64,000 nucleotides of DNA, taken from Cacajao melanocephalus. Taxonomy: Eukaryota > Chordata > Mammalia > Primates > Pitheciidae. The notes under the pieces were generated by a model that was not told where the DNA came from, did no database searches, and saw nothing but the letters and a program-made list of their open reading frames with translations. Shown here one piece after another: positions 23,994-38,335 of the stretch (position 1 is the first letter of the stretch; each line of letters starts with the position of its first letter). A program made the translations under genes and the position numbers. The DNA lies in contig CAUYLG010076827.1 of the NCBI GenBank assembly GCA_963573385.1, forward strand, positions 62,001-126,000, written 5' to 3'.

Positions 23994-25899
23994 CCCCAAG
24001 ACCAAGGGATGACAATGCAAAGCACATACCAACTTCTTCACATTAGGGTAAAAAACTCATCTGATGCGCACTACTGGAAAACAGTCATGATTGAGAAAAT
24101 ATAAAAGTCTAAGAGTTGTTGTGTTAGGGCGTTGAGATGATGGGTGAATCCCATTTTTTCCATTTCAAATTTTTATGCATTGGCATTTTTATTGGTTGTA
24201 ATTTGACAAAGTAAAAATGAGCACATGGAAAAAAGAACAAAGAGAGGGAGACTGAAAGGAGAATGCACTTGAACTGCCTCATCGAATGCTGCTCCAGCAC
24301 TGCAGGAAGAAGAGCTCTGACCAGGTCAACATCCACAACTCATGCACGCTGGGAAGCCGGGCCAGCCACACTGAGAAGGTGCCTCTCATGGTGAAGACCC
24401 TCTTGAGAATTCCGTCAGATATGGTCACAAGTGTTCTAGTCTCCCCACTTATGCCAAATTATGAAAAATGGCAAGTGATAGATCACAAAAGGGAATAAAA
24501 CCATGAGGAAGTTCAAATAGGGAAGAAGAGAACTGAGAGGGCCCTTTAGTGACCTGGGGCTGAGGGAGGAGACCACCTCTAGCTTCCCAGCCCTGACTGA
24601 CAGTGCACAGATTCGGGAAGCCCTACGGCTGTGAGCAGGAAGTGGCAAGCCAGTAGCAGCCCCAGGAACAAGGAGTGAGTCTATGAGCAGAACCTGGTTA
24701 GGGGCATCAGTGAATCCACCCTTTCAAGCCAGCCCTTGCTGCAGGTACCTGGGGCATTTTTCACCACCAAACCCCTCTTTGCAGTCAAAGGGAGGGATGG
24801 TAGTGAAAAAAATATTTTACTTTCCAATTCTAACTCTCAAAAAAGTCGATCTTAAACTCAAACCAAATCTGACCTATTAAGGTCTACTTTATTTTACAGT
24901 CCATCTCAACAGTTCATAAATAATCAGCTGGCATCACCAAATGAAGTGTTGGCAGCTAAAGGCAATGGCTAAGTTCCCCGGGGCTACTCTTCACTCTTCC
25001 TCATACCCCATTTCACTAACAAATATTCTGAGCAACTGTGTTACAGAATAAAACCAAAAACGACACTATAATTCCTTAAGATGCATGAACTTGGAGCCTA
25101 AAGATGATCAATGTATTCATATTATAAATGTGTTGGAGGGATATCAAGTTCATATGCTGACACACATGACTGCCTTTGCAAGTTTCTCCTTTAGTCAACA
25201 TGTAGTATAGTACAATATTCCAAAGATGTCACAGGACATGACAACCTCGTTCCCCTCCCTAGAGGTAATTACCATTCTATTTTTTGTTACACTAAATTTT
25301 AGAACTACAAGAACTCTTCTGCCAATAAGTGGCCCATGGATTAAGTGGTAAAGATCCTCTAGGAGAAGGTTCTAAATGACTGGCTAGAACAAAGCACCAT
25401 TTTCTTCTAACCTGAACATCTATTCTCCTTCAGGGCACAAGCTGTTATTTGTAATCAAGAAAAAATTTCTCCATTTGTCTAATATTATGAAATCAGGCTC
25501 TTCTTCAGCAGTTTATGTCTCCCGAAACATCCTGGGATCTGTTTTTAATTCAGAAAATAACATGCAACATGTTCAACTACTTTGTCTTTCACTCAGTCCT
25601 ATCACGTCTCACACTTAGGCATGCTTTGATGTTAGGCAAAGAAAGGGTCAGAGCTCTTCTGCACTATCTGGCTATATTTCATTTATGTGTTTAGGGAATA
25701 AAATAAATCTTGGGGTCAAGGTTCAAGGTCAGGAGACCATTTACTTCTTATCACCTAAGTAGTCATGGACTTGATGGGGAGGGTGGGCACAGGGTGCTCA
25801 AAAAAGGATGATCTCCTAGTAAAGGGTTTTGGAATTTTGGAGTCAGAGTCTTTAAAAAAAAAAAAAAAAAAAAACTCCATGTATCTCCCTCCCTTAAAT
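23994..25899. other. Intronic sequence, no gene assigned
   Basis: About 1.9 kb with no recognised family, ending with a poly-A run at 25852-25874. Short frames have no domain. Confidence 0.5.
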
Positions 25900-26106
25900 C
25901 AAGGGTTAGCAACCTATAGCCCACGGGCCAAATTCACATTCCACTATCTGATATTGTAGTCAAAGCTTCACTGGAACACAACTAGACTTATTTGTTTATA
26001 TTTTAATCTGTGACTGCTTTTGCAATTGGAGACTTGAGTAGTTATGAGATAGATCTTATGATCCATAAAGTCGAAAATATTCACAATCTGGTCAACCTCT
26101 GCCCTG
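25900..26106. mobile_element. hAT-type nonautonomous DNA element
   Basis: Starts caagggttagcaacctatag and cccacgggccaaattcacat, then tcactggaacacaactagac, ttgagtagttatgagataga and aaaatattcacaatctggtc, ending near tctgccctgg. This is the order of the common hAT element beginning 'caggggtcggcaaactatggcccg'. Part of the 3' end appears deleted. I do not assign the subfamily name. Confidence 0.65.
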
Positions 26107-26215
26107 GATAGTAACTGAGGATCATGGCACAGTAAGCCATCATTACTAAATGATGTATCCTTTTCCTCAGGTATTTTTCCCAGTACTATCATAGCTAGGT
26201 TTCGCTTTGGCTGTC

Positions 26216-26420
26216 AATAATGAGATCTAAAAAATAAGTGGCCTAAACAAGGTATTTCTCTCTCATCTAAGAGTCCAGGGCTGAAGTGACACAGAGTCAA
26301 GCCCTGGGCTATTTCTTCTACGTTGTTGCTCCACTCCAGACAGTCTCCATCGCCAAGGCCGCACCATGGCCCAAAATGGCTGCCAGAATACTAGCCATTG
26401 GATACAACTAAGTATCAGGA
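26216..26420. repeat. Unclassified interspersed repeat, copy 1
   Basis: Contains gtatttctctctcatctaag then agtccagggctgaagtgaca, and ends with ggcccaaaatggctgccaga. The first part is similar to 27745-27800, so this is probably a repeat family. I cannot name it. Confidence 0.5.
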
Positions 26421-27294
26421 AGAAAAAAGAGTACCTTCAATTCAACTTTTAAAGAAACTTCTGGAAATATCATGAAACACTTCTACTTAAAAATCATTGA
26501 CCAAACTTGGAAGTATAGACTTCTGGTTGGGTGGAAAGTTGCTGAGCTAAAAAGTCAGGGTTATGTTATTACAAAAACGGCAGCAGGTGGAAGGATGGGG
26601 GGAATTGGATATTGAGAGACAACCAGCAATCTCTGCCACAGGAACCTTACTCTAATCACCAAGCCCCTTATTAAGAGGGGCACATAACCATGGCAGTCAC
26701 TTCCTTTGGCACAGCTCTAAAAAATGGTCTTTAAATAACTGTACAACACCTATTTAAGATATTGTAATATTAGTGCCAGTGAGAAATGTTTTCAAATTTC
26801 TAGTCCAAAGCACTTTCTCCTTCAGAAGGAACTGGATACGTTCACTTTTTAGCAGTCTGTATGGGGTTGTACGTGTATATCTGCATTAATAGAGTATTTC
26901 TAATACAGTCCAGTGATTTTTTTTAATGGACTGCCTGATCTGTCCCTGGGTCCAGAGGACCCTGACACTACCCCACTCCCACTGCAATCTCTCCAGTTAG
27001 CATGCGCATTCATCATTCCCCTTGATCACTATCAAATTATCAGAAAGATTCAATGTTTACCCCCCTCAAACGACATCTACCCCCCACATCCAGCATAACA
27101 GAAATTTATCTCAGCTTCCTAGGTTTTTGGCATCTCTCTGTAACCTTGTAGGTTCTGAAAATCTCCAATGAGAAAGGGTTACTCACCTCACTTTTGACAC
27201 TGGCAAGGGTTAAGCTATGGCCACATCAGAAAGCAAGATACTATGAGGTCAAAAATTAAGAATGAATTCCAAATCCCTGATTCCAGAGTTTTCT
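26421..27294. other. Unassigned intronic sequence
   Basis: Nothing recognised. Confidence 0.45.
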
Positions 27295-27604
27295 GTAGCT
27301 TGAGCACCTCTAATCTGAAGATCCAAAATCCATATCGATCCAAAATCTGAAGTTTTCTGATTATTCAATACACACAAACTTTATTTCATGCACAAAATTA
27401 TTAAAACTATTGTATGAAATTACATAAAGTTATCTTCAGGATATGTGTATAGGTATATATGAAACAAATTTTGTGTTTAGACTTGGGTCCCACCCCCAAG
27501 ATATCTCATTACATATATGCAAATATTCCAACATCTGAGAAGATCCAAACTCTGAAACACTTCTGGCCCCAAGCATTTTTTGGATAAGGGATACCTGACT
27601 CAAC
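27295..27604. mobile_element. Tigger-like DNA transposon fragment with terminal inverted repeats
   Basis: Left end ttgagcacctctaatctgaa (27300-27319) and right end ttttggataagggatacctg (27577-27596) are inverted relatives, as in the family whose ends read 'caggttgagtatcccttatccaaaa'. The interior has gacttgggtcccacccccaa and ctcattacatatatgcaaat, also typical. Subfamily is not assigned. Confidence 0.7.
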
Positions 27605-27739
27605 TTGTACTAAAAAAGAATGGGAAAAAATTACAAGTCACATGCTTTTGGCATATTAATTGGTACTTAGCAATCAGTCTTGTTCCAATATTTTTCCTTC
27701 TCTTCAAATGTAAATAACTAGACTTCCAGTATCAACATG

Positions 27740-27830
27740 GAAACTCCTGGAAATTTCTTTCTCACATAAAAGTCCAGGGCTGAATTGGCACTCTGTAGCA
27801 TCAGAGATCCAGACTACCCAATACATTTTA
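27740..27830. repeat. Unclassified interspersed repeat, copy 2 (partial)
   Basis: atttctttctcacataaaag followed by tccagggctgaattggcact resembles 26252-26300. Partial copy in the same orientation. Confidence 0.45.
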
Positions 27831-28299
27831 TTTTCTGTAAAGTTAGGAGACAGCTATCATCTGCAAGCTCCAAAATATATTTAAAGTCTGCCAACAGCAG
27901 CTGAAATCAAAAGAAGCCAAATGAGAGGAAGTGAAGAGAAGAAATACACAGAGTGGCACATCTCAGAAAACTCCAGCAAAAACATGTTTTTTTTTAAGAG
28001 CTAAGGGTTACAATCTGAAGGATAAAGTCTCTATCTCCAAGTGTTGATAATGGGGTAAGCAAAGGTAATTCTTCTATTTCTAACAAATGTAGATTTAGGG
28101 TGGGAGGAAGACCTATACAAAAAATCAAAGAGATGAGTCATGTTTAAAGAAAGAGTTGGCAGTGGAGAAAAAGAAAGCCTTAAGGGTGTGAAAACAAGCT
28201 AGGCTAAATGTCTACCCCAGCCCCTTCCTGCTATGCCAAGACCCAGCCTCCCCCCAGTCTTGTGCAAATAGCTGGTCCAGAAAACCCAGTGTATTAAAA

Positions 28300-29270
28300 T
28301 ATGGGTGGCAAAAAGGCAATCATATGTATACCATTGACAGATCAATTAAAAAAGAATTGAGGGAAAAAAGAGGAAAATGGCAGAGAAACAGAAAAGTCAC
28401 AGAAAAATGTTGCCATTGGAGAACATGAAATTTCTGGCTAAGTATTTTACAATGAATTTTTAAAATGTAGTGAAGCAATTTCTCTATGAAGGAAGACCAG
28501 AAAGCAGAAATTACTCAGAGAAGAGATGGTGAGAAAACAGGAGGAGCTGAAATGTGAGCTTGCAAAGCTCAGAACAAGGAGAAAAGAAAACTAAGTGCAG
28601 ATGGAAGGTGCACAAGGGAGAAAAGACAGCAGAAAACACAGTAAGGGACAGAGAAGATAACAATGAGGAAAGCATACCAAATGGAGTGGAGAAAGAATTT
28701 TAAAACATTAGAAAGAAAATAATAGGTACAGAATTCAGATAAAAGAGAGCCGACTTATGCATAACTGGATCCCTGAAGAATGTAAGAGAACAGAACAATG
28801 GATCAGAACAAATCCCTAAAGATAAAATTCAAGAAAACTTTCCTAAAATAAGTAAGAGTCCAATCCAATCTGTGAAGCACAGTGATATATACTAGGGAGA
28901 AAAGATCAATACTGAGGTGGAGACTGACAAAGGTATTAAACTTGCAAGATAAAGAAGGAATCCTTTAAAACAAATAGCAAAAAGATCAAGTATGGTATCA
29001 GATTTCTTTATATGAAATTAAACTTGAGAAGACAATTGAGCAGCACTTACAAGATCCTCCCTAAAAGAAAGACCAAGCCAAGATTTTACTCCCAACCAAA
29101 CTGTCATTCAAGTATAAACAGATAAACAGTTTTGAACATGCAAGAACTCAGGGACTATTGCTTCCACAAGTTGTTGAGCAAAATTCTAGATGATGAACTT
29201 TAGTTATCCAGATGACTGGGGAAAGTGAAGCCAAAGAACTGGCAGCGAACACTGAACACCTTTATCTAGA
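28300..29270 (+). mobile_element. HAL1/L1-type LINE fragment (ORF1-derived region)
   Basis: Purine-rich sequence whose second half resembles the end of the L1/HAL1 ORF1 region: gatcctccctaaaagaaaga, ccaagccaagattttactcc, aactgtcattcaagtataaa, ttttgaacatgcaagaactc. Frames are broken by stops. The limits, especially at the 5' side, are uncertain. Confidence 0.5.
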
Positions 29271-29479
29271 GAATGAACGCTTTTAAAAGACAAAGAAGGA
29301 AACAGGTGGGAGTCTGAATGACAGGATGGAACGTGGGAGCCACGAGCCCTGACAATGTAGGTATGACACACCTGGAACAATTAGGAGGGGAAGGGAAAAT
29401 GGAGGTGTGAGTTAGATAGGATTTGGTGACTATTTCTTCTCTAACAGCTAGGAGCCAAAGGGGATCATTTAAAGGTGCC

Positions 29480-30018
29480 AATCAGACATACAAATCAAAT
29501 CATGTCACTTAATCTCTCTGCTCCTATCCTTCTATGGTTTTGCACTACAATTAGGGCAAAATTCAAAGTCGCAGACCTTGCAGGTTTTGGCCCCACCTGG
29601 CTCTGGAAACACACCACTGCCCAACAATCATCACTTTACACGGCCTCCCCCTAGTTCTTTGAGCTGCTGGGTTCTTGGTTGCCTTCTGCATCTCACGTGC
29701 CCTCCTCCTCCCAGGACTCTCATGTGCTAGCTGGAATCCTCCTTCTTCTTTCTTCACTGAGCATCATCCTTTTACTCTCGGCTTCATATCTCAAAGAGGC
29801 CTGCCCTGACTCCCCAAATGAAATTAGTTTTTGATGACACCCAATGCATTTTTCCCTCATAATAGCACACTTTCATAAGTATGTATTTAATGTCAGCCAC
29901 TCTCACAAGACTGTAAGCTCCAGGAAGGCAAAGGTAAGACTGTTTGGAACACATTTAATTCCTAGGACGTAATATAGATCTTTCTGTGTGGTAAGTGCTT
30001 AATAAATATTTGCTAAGA
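29480..30018 (+). mobile_element. L2 LINE, 3' region
   Basis: A good L2 match in order: caatcagacatacaaatcaa, aatcatgtcacttaatctct, gggcaaaattcaaagtcgca, gaggcctgccctgactcccc, gactgtaagctccaggaagg, and the tail tggtaagtgcttaataaata. Sense orientation, non-coding. Confidence 0.8.
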
Positions 30019-30373
30019 CCCTAATAAAACAGCTTCTACTACACAACCCGTTCTTTCTAACTCATTTCCTCTGCACCTGGAACATGCTACGGTAAGAAGT
30101 CACTTCCAAAAACAATACTGAAAAGGTGCAGGACTTTTAAAACATTCTGTATTTCATATATTTTCTTTACTAAGGCAGGAAAGATGGAAAGTGCATCTTG
30201 GAAAGATTTTCAGAGAGGACCAATATCGAAGAGTTTTCCGATAAGCTATACATTCACTACAAATTCAGAAGACATTTTGTCTCAGATACACTGGGTTTCA
30301 GCAAAATTTTATGATACGCTTCCATATGACATTTATCACACAGAGACAGTAAAGGGTAAAATCAGAAAGCTTT

Positions 30374-30533
<160 letters not shown>

Positions 30534-30562
30534 CTAATAAAACAAGAGGAGAAAAGATACAC
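30534..30562 (-). promoter_or_regulatory. FARS2: Splice acceptor and polypyrimidine tract of the FARS2 exon
   Basis: Minus-strand sequence just upstream of the exon is rich in T/C (cttttctcctcttgttttat) and ends in TAG, a strong acceptor. The exon starts immediately after it. Confidence 0.88.
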
Positions 30563-31189
30563 ACACTTGTTAGTTGAATGAGAATATTTAAATTTTTCAT
30601 TAAAAGTTTCACTTGGCTAATTAGGAAATGCTGGTAAAATATTATTTCAGCATTTAAATGTGCAGAACAAAATGAATTTAAAAGAGAAATCAATATTCAA
30701 AATTAGCAAATTCCATTATGAATATTGCAGATTCTTATCACATTCATGTGTAACATTACCATATATTATATTTATATTGCCATTAATGTTCAACTTGGTA
30801 CAAAGCAATTTGAATATATCATATTTCAGTTTTTCCCATTTGAATATTAGAGGAGAAAAGTTCAAATTTAATTAACATGCAATTCATTAACTTCTTGTGA
30901 TACTTTCAGAAAGCCATTTTAGTAGAGATATAAGAGCTTATCAAAATTGATATTTCAATTAGTAATATCATTATTTGTTAGTATTTCTAATTATTAAAAT
31001 AAAGGATTGGGTTGATAAGTAGTCACTTGGGGAATCACTTTTCAAATTATGCCTTTAAGGATGTGATAAACGTAAATGTAGCCATTTCCCCCACTTTATT
31101 CCATTTTTTCCAGCTTATTAGCTCAGCAGTTCACTATTATATAAGACAGACATTTAAAATCAGATATGTTTAGAATTTACCATGTTTAT
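30563..31189. other. Intronic sequence flanking the FARS2 exon, unassigned
   Basis: AT-rich, non-repetitive, no second exon seen. Confidence 0.5.
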
Positions 31190-31300
31190 TGCTTTCACAC
31201 ACAAACACACACACATACACACATATCACAACTGCATATATAACTCTCACATACATACATCACAATTATACATAGATATATGTGTGTATGTATATATGTT
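31190..31300. repeat. CA/TA microsatellite cluster
   Basis: acacaaacacacacacatac followed by interrupted CACATACAT and TATGTGTGTATG units. Confidence 0.85.
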
Positions 31301-32305
31301 TTGGTCTATAAGTTACTGCTACAATAAAAAAAACTTTCATTACATAACTGTGAAATCCTAAGGGAATTCACAAAGCCAAACCTTTTTTTTAGAAGGGCAA
31401 ATGTACAAACTGATGTATGCTAAGCCTGACATCACTATAAACCCTTTGGTGAATCATTGATCAGAGAAAGTATAAAACTTTTAAATAGCAAAATCTCTGT
31501 AGAACTAAATGCTCAAACATGAATGATTATTCAACTTGAAATATCAATAAAGTTTTCAAACAAATGCATCAGTTTAGAACACACATTTCATACAAACACA
31601 ATAAAGTTACCATTTAGGTACTATTGACAAAATATGTTGCTCCTGAGAAGCATTCTGTTTTCTCTCCTAGAGTAAAGTCATGATGCTGAGATAAATGACC
31701 CAGGGGTTAATGTAACAATAGATGACAGGAGTTTGGTGGTTACACAGGTTGCTTTTCCTTTTGACAATACCCTTTTGTCCTTTATGGAAAATGGAATTTT
31801 AGGGAGAGAAGACACTGAGATTGCCAAGAATTAGCAAGAAATCTCCTTTACAATTAATGCAAGCTGAGTTACCATACTTATTGAGTTCTGATGCAAGGCA
31901 CGATGACAGAGAAATGGGAGAAGGTGCCCCAATAAAACATGTGTCAGCAATTCATGGACAACAGTCCATATGATAGTAATGCTGTCAGCCAGAGCACATC
32001 CCCCAAGACATTATTAAAATATACATTATGGTAAAGACAGTTTAAAATCCATTCAGTTTAAAAGAAAAACCCAGGCAACTTATTGTAGTACGAGCCTATT
32101 TCAAGCTAACAAATATAATACGTTTAATGATTTAACTAAAAAGAAAGCATTTAATCCACTAATAGGTAGGTATCAGACATGGGATATCTACTAGTGGCCT
32201 TTCCTTTTTTAAACAGGAGAAATATAATTTTGTTTGGGAAATAAGAGGCTAACTACAGATCATGGTTACTGAGATGTAGAGTCAGGGTTTAATTAGCAGT
32301 CGTGG
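31301..32305. other. Intronic sequence, no gene assigned
   Basis: AT-rich complex sequence, nothing recognised. Confidence 0.5.
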
Positions 32306-32309
32306 TAAA

Positions 32310-32705
32310 AACCATCTGGTGGCTCCCCAATGCCCCAGGAGAAAGCCTCCAATTCCTAAAAGCTTTTACCTCTTTCTGACGTTCTCTAGGCTCAGGCCAG
32401 CCCAGCTTACTGGGTTTCTTAAACACACTAGGTAGCTTCCTCCACATACCACTTCCCACCCTCCCTACCCCACTTCTGGCCCTCAGCCATCCTGTTCACT
32501 TGAGATCCTCACAGACTCTGTCAATCCCCTGTTACTGCACCCTATCCTTCTCTTGCACAATACTTTTCATCCTCACTGTCTGCGTAATTACTTACGTCAT
32601 GACTGTCTTCCTGAGAGGCTGCCATTTTTGAGGGTGGGATGTGCATCTCTGCTTCCTCCTCTGAATCTCTTTATTGTGCACAGTCCCTGTTACATTGTAG
32701 ATGTT
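32310..32705 (+). mobile_element. L2 LINE relic
   Basis: catctggtggctccccaatg, ctcaggccagcccagcttac, cactgtctgcgtaattactt and tacattgtagatgtttt give an L2-like order (the 'ggcttcccatcgc... tgtccctgttacattgtagatg' region). Diverged. Confidence 0.5.
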
Positions 32706-33067
32706 TTAGAGGCCTGAGGAGCGCATTACAGAGCCGCCTGGTGTGCGCAATGACTACATTACATCAGCGCATTCACGGTGCTTTCTCCTCTAACTGCATA
32801 AGCTAATGGACATACCAGGTGAGGGAGACACAGAGCCTTGCCTCCATCCCTGGATTGTCCTATGGTGTAGCAACCATGTGGAACGGCAACTAGGCTGAAG
32901 CTGGACAGGAAAAGCCACCTGGTAGGAACTTGATAACCCACAATCGTAGAATCACGGAAATTTAGAATCCGAAGGGACCTTCAATTACACACAATATTTG
33001 TGTTTTCTTCTTTCTTTTCTTAACAGAAGGATGACTATTTTACTAGTTTTATCAGATAACTGCATAT

Positions 33068-33358
33068 AGTTGTACCTCATTATCTGAAGGGGATTGGTTC
33101 CAGGGTCCCCAAAGCTACCAAAATCCTCAGTCCCTTAAATAAAATGGTGTAGTACTTGCAAATGACCTACGCACATCCTCTTGTATACTTTAAATTATCT
33201 CTAGATTACTCATAATACTTAATACAATGTAAACATTATATTTTAAAAATTTTTATTTTTTATTGTTGTATTTTTAAATTGTTTTCCCCCAAATATTTTT
33301 TATCTACGATCGGGAGAATCCACAGATGTGAAACCCCCATATACAGAGAGCTGACTGC
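33068..33358 (-). mobile_element. Tigger-type (MER2-like) DNA transposon fragment
   Basis: In minus-strand sense it begins gcagtcagctctctgtatat, continues gatcgtagataaaaaatat, has an A/T-rich middle with tctagagataatttaaagta and gatgtgcgtaggtca, and ends tggaaccaatccccttcag. This is the order of the Tigger family that starts 'cagtcagccctccgtatccg'. Diverged and without transposase. Confidence 0.75.
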
Positions 33359-33427
33359 ATTGATGTGTTCTTTTGTTGATCTTCTTTATAATTTTTTTTT
33401 TCTTTAAGAATTGAAAAGGGCATCAAA

Positions 33428-33439
33428 ACTACAGATACA
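33428..33439 (+). repeat. Target-site duplication, 5' copy, of the HNRNPA1 retrocopy
   Basis: actacagataca, identical to 35065-35076. It abuts the 5' end of the retrocopy. Confidence 0.85.
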
Positions 33440-33440
33440 A

Positions 33441-35060
<1,620 letters not shown>

Positions 35061-35064
35061 CCCC

Positions 35065-35076
35065 ACTACAGATACA
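35065..35076 (+). repeat. Target-site duplication, 3' copy, of the HNRNPA1 retrocopy
   Basis: actacagataca, a perfect repeat of 33428-33439, directly after the decayed poly-A tail (aaaataaaaacccc). Confidence 0.85.
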
Positions 35077-35845
35077 GTAGAGACTTTAAAAATCATAGAT
35101 GAATATTTTAAACCATTTATTAACAAGGAACTTGGAAACTTTGATCAAACGGATATTTCTCTCAAAACAGAGAACCTAAACTGATGACTAGGTACCAACT
35201 ATTTCAAACTGAAGTATCAGGCAAATCTCCCTTCAACAGACACTTAGACTATTGGCTCACAGTACAACTTATCAAATGTTTATGGTAAAGGTAGTTCCTT
35301 TTATATGTAAACTGTTTCACGAAGGAAGGAAGCCTCATAATCTTATGAGGCTACTCTAAACTGAAAGTTAAAATTGGACAAATAGAGAAGAATTCACAAA
35401 ATTTTTGACCGATTTCACTTATAACCTACATTTAAAAACCTAAATGTAACTGTAGCAAACATTCCAGAATTATGAGAAGGAGCTGAAACCAAAATAATCT
35501 AATAATCAACATATAAAGAAAAAAAAATGCCTGTGATTATTTCATAGGGAGAGAGTATTTAACAAATGCATTATTTATTTGTTATTAGAAGACAAAATCT
35601 TGGCAAACTAGAAATAGAGGGGAACTTCCTTATCCTAACTAGATATTTCTCAAATATAGAAACATCCTATTAAATGCTAAGATTTTTGGAGCATTCTAAT
35701 TAAAGTTAAGCGTAAGATAAGGATACCCACTATCTGCGTGCTCTGTCTCATCACAGGTCTAACCAAGGCAGAAAACAAGAAATAGCTATGAACCTAATAA
35801 ATAGAAATGGTACAAGCAAAAACGTGTGATCCCAAATTTAAAGTT
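35077..35845 (+). mobile_element. L1M fragment, middle of ORF2
   Basis: Decayed L1 ORF2 in sense orientation: agaaatagaggggaacttcc, ttatcctaactagatatttc, aagataaggatacccactat. Stops in all frames. Contains a perfect palindrome at 35331-35352. Confidence 0.6.
35331..35352. repeat. Perfect inverted repeat, 10-bp arms, 2-base loop
   Basis: agcctcataa at 35331-35340 and ttatgaggct at 35343-35352 are exact reverse complements around TC. Confidence 0.9.
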
Positions 35846-35884
35846 TTCCTACCAGGCATATGATTTGGACATGCGCAGACTGAT

Positions 35885-36300
35885 GCTAAACACTCCTGTA
35901 ACACTCTCTTCTTACCCTTACATTTATTGCACTGCAGCTACTTCCAATGGTCTTGAAACAATATCCTTATTTCGTTATGTTGGACTACTCCTAGAGATTT
36001 GAATACTTATTTGCCCCTTTGTAAACTTTTTATCTGTGCCAATTACCTGTTGTGCCACTTTTAACCCTTGAGAACTGTTTTCTTTCCTTCTTGGTCAGTG
36101 TAGGGGGTTGGGATCACAGAGTTACGTGCTTTCCTGAGCACAGGCCCACCCCAAGTCCTTCTGACTGTACTTGGGGCCCCTCGGAGGTTTGTGTCCTTAT
36201 CCTTCTGCCCTCTGAGACAGGAGTCATGTCTGGCTCAGCTGTGAGGCCCAGCATGAACACAGTGCCTGGCTAATAAACGTCCGCTGAACTCTCGTTGAAT
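35885..36300 (+). mobile_element. L2/MIR-like relic, 3' end
   Basis: Ends with ctgagacaggagtcatgtct, aacacagtgcctggctaata and aacgtccgctgaactctcgt, an L2-type tail. The body upstream is more diverged. Confidence 0.55.
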
Positions 36301-36724
36301 GACCACACTATGGGATCTGTGTCCATACTTTCCAGGTTTTCCAGGATAGTTCAGATTTTTAAAATAATAATTCTTATAATTCCAAAAAGGACAATACTCC
36401 ATGTCACTGGGTCCCACAAATCTGGTTTTTGAAGACGGTATTATTCTTCCCTTTTTCCATTCTTTGAAATAGCAAAGCATCTCTAAAAATTGCTTTGCTA
36501 AGTTTTGCTCCCACATCGTTTTATCCATCTGCCCCTACCTTTTCCCTCCTTCTCTTTAAAAGGCAAGTCCTCAGATTTCCAGGTGGGAAAGGTTAAAGTG
36601 CCAGAGTTCAGTCACTTGAGACAGGTAAAACTAGGAACAGTTTTTTTCTCCCCAACTATTTTCTGTTCTTACCTTCATTATCTTCATTATTTCTTCTTAT
36701 GTAACTGGTCTTATTCTCACTGGC

Positions 36725-36876
36725 TTATTTAGGTGAAAGATTAACTCCTGTATTTTGTGACTTTCTTGCTTTTAAATCAAGGTATTTAAGGCTATAACTG
36801 TTCTTCTAAATACCTCTTTATATATATCCCACAGTTTTAAATACCTGTATTTTCTACTGCTACTTTTTACTTGGGA

Positions 36877-36934
<58 letters not shown>

Positions 36935-37545
36935 CCACACACACCCGCACACCCACACACATACATATATACATATATATTTAGTTTCCAAATATATGAA
37001 TTTTGTGACTTTTAATGGGTATCTTTTTATTGTGAACTTCAAATTTAATTGCACTGATGTCAGAAAACTTAGTATTACTCATTACTGGAACTTTGTTTTA
37101 ACTTGCTTTTTAACCTCAAATATAATCAATGTTCTCCGGGTGCTTGAAAAGTATATTATGTCTCATTCTGGTGGAGTCACACTTCTTTATTGTATTATTC
37201 AAATATTCTGTATCCTTTCTTTTATTTTATCTGCTTGGTTTTCTTGATCTATCAGTTTCTAATAAAAAGATAATAAAATCTCCCACTACTATTGGGATCA
37301 TATAAATTTCTCCCAGCAGTTCTATCAGTTTTGCTTCACGTATTTTGAAACTATAATGTTAGGTAGAGAGACATTTATTATATTTACTTGGTGGATTCTT
37401 CCTCTTAGCAGTATTTATGTCCTTGCTAATCTCTACTAAGGTTTTTTGACTAAAATCAGAACTTGCTACACTAGGTTTTTTGTAGTTAGTATTAGCTTGG
37501 TGAACATTTGTTCAAAATCTTTTATTTCAAGCTTTCTATGTCTTT
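36725..37545 (-). mobile_element. L1M fragment, ORF2 5' part, antisense
   Basis: Antisense L1 words in order: ttttaaatcaaggtatttaa, cacagttttaaatacctg, tttttacttgggaatata, gcactgatgtcagaaaact, tctcccactactattgggat, ttatgtccttgctaatctct. It carries a large TA/CA microsatellite at 36878-36980. Confidence 0.65.
36878..36980. repeat. Compound (TA)n(CA)n microsatellite
   Basis: About 25 bases of TA repeats, then a long CA run (36906-36933) with CCCACA interruptions, then TACATATATA units. Inside the L1M. Confidence 0.95.
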
Positions 37546-38335
37546 TTTTTTTTTGAAGATTTTTTTTAAAGCAGAATTTCATTTAAAATCCAACAGCTTC
37601 ATTTTTTTGTTGTTAGCATTTCGTAGTGCAACAAATGTGTTTATTTAACTACATTTCAAATAGGTTCCCTTCTCCTAAAGTACTAACAATCATATATTTC
37701 AAAACATTCTGAACTGTTCCGAAGAAGCCCAACCACATGTGTCAATTCATATTTTTAAATAAATTCTGAAAAGCTCAAAGGGTGGGCAAATGAATATCCC
37801 CAGAGATAAGATTATTAGTTAGTCCCAGTCAAATGCTTTTGAAAGGAATTATGTAATCGGTTTCAGGAATTATTTGAAAAAAAGGAGTGAGTCCTGTACT
37901 CTTCTAGATTTGAGCTATGTAGATTGGATACCTTCAGAGACACCAGCTGTTTACTATTCCACCTCTTTTCAATGTGACAGGGGATGGAATATTGAGGCAG
38001 ACTTTGGTCCTTCCCCTGTGCACACATCCTCTTTGCATTTTTGGACTCCAGGTTTTGTTCAGGTAGCAACTGGAGTCCCTTGATCTCTGGAAAAGATCCC
38101 TCCTCAGCCCTGGGGAATGAAAGTCATGGATGGTTAATGAAGACTAGTATCAAAGAGTCACGGTCATTTACACCTGTTGGCCAGGCAAGGAGTGGGCATG
38201 ACCTCAGTTTCACCAATTAGATGTTATGGCAATTCTGCAGAGACTAAAACATCAGACCTCAGTGAGGACAGCTTTTCAACCCTTCCTTCCTGCTTGAGAT
38301 GTTGGAACAAGGTCATGATGACTGAGTGGCTTCAG
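37546..38335 (-). pseudogene. Possible unidentified retrotransposed insertion inside L1M
   Basis: The L1M sequence breaks off at a T-rich run (37546-37568) and seems to resume near 38336. In minus-strand sense the segment between is non-L1, of exon/3'-UTR-like complexity, carries an AATAAA-type signal (in ttaaataaacacatttg) about 60-70 bases before its terminal A-run, and ends in poly-A at the L1 junction. That is the layout of an L1-mediated insertion. I could not recognise a parent gene, and no clear target-site duplication is visible. A plain unique segment between two separate L1 pieces remains possible. Confidence 0.35.
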
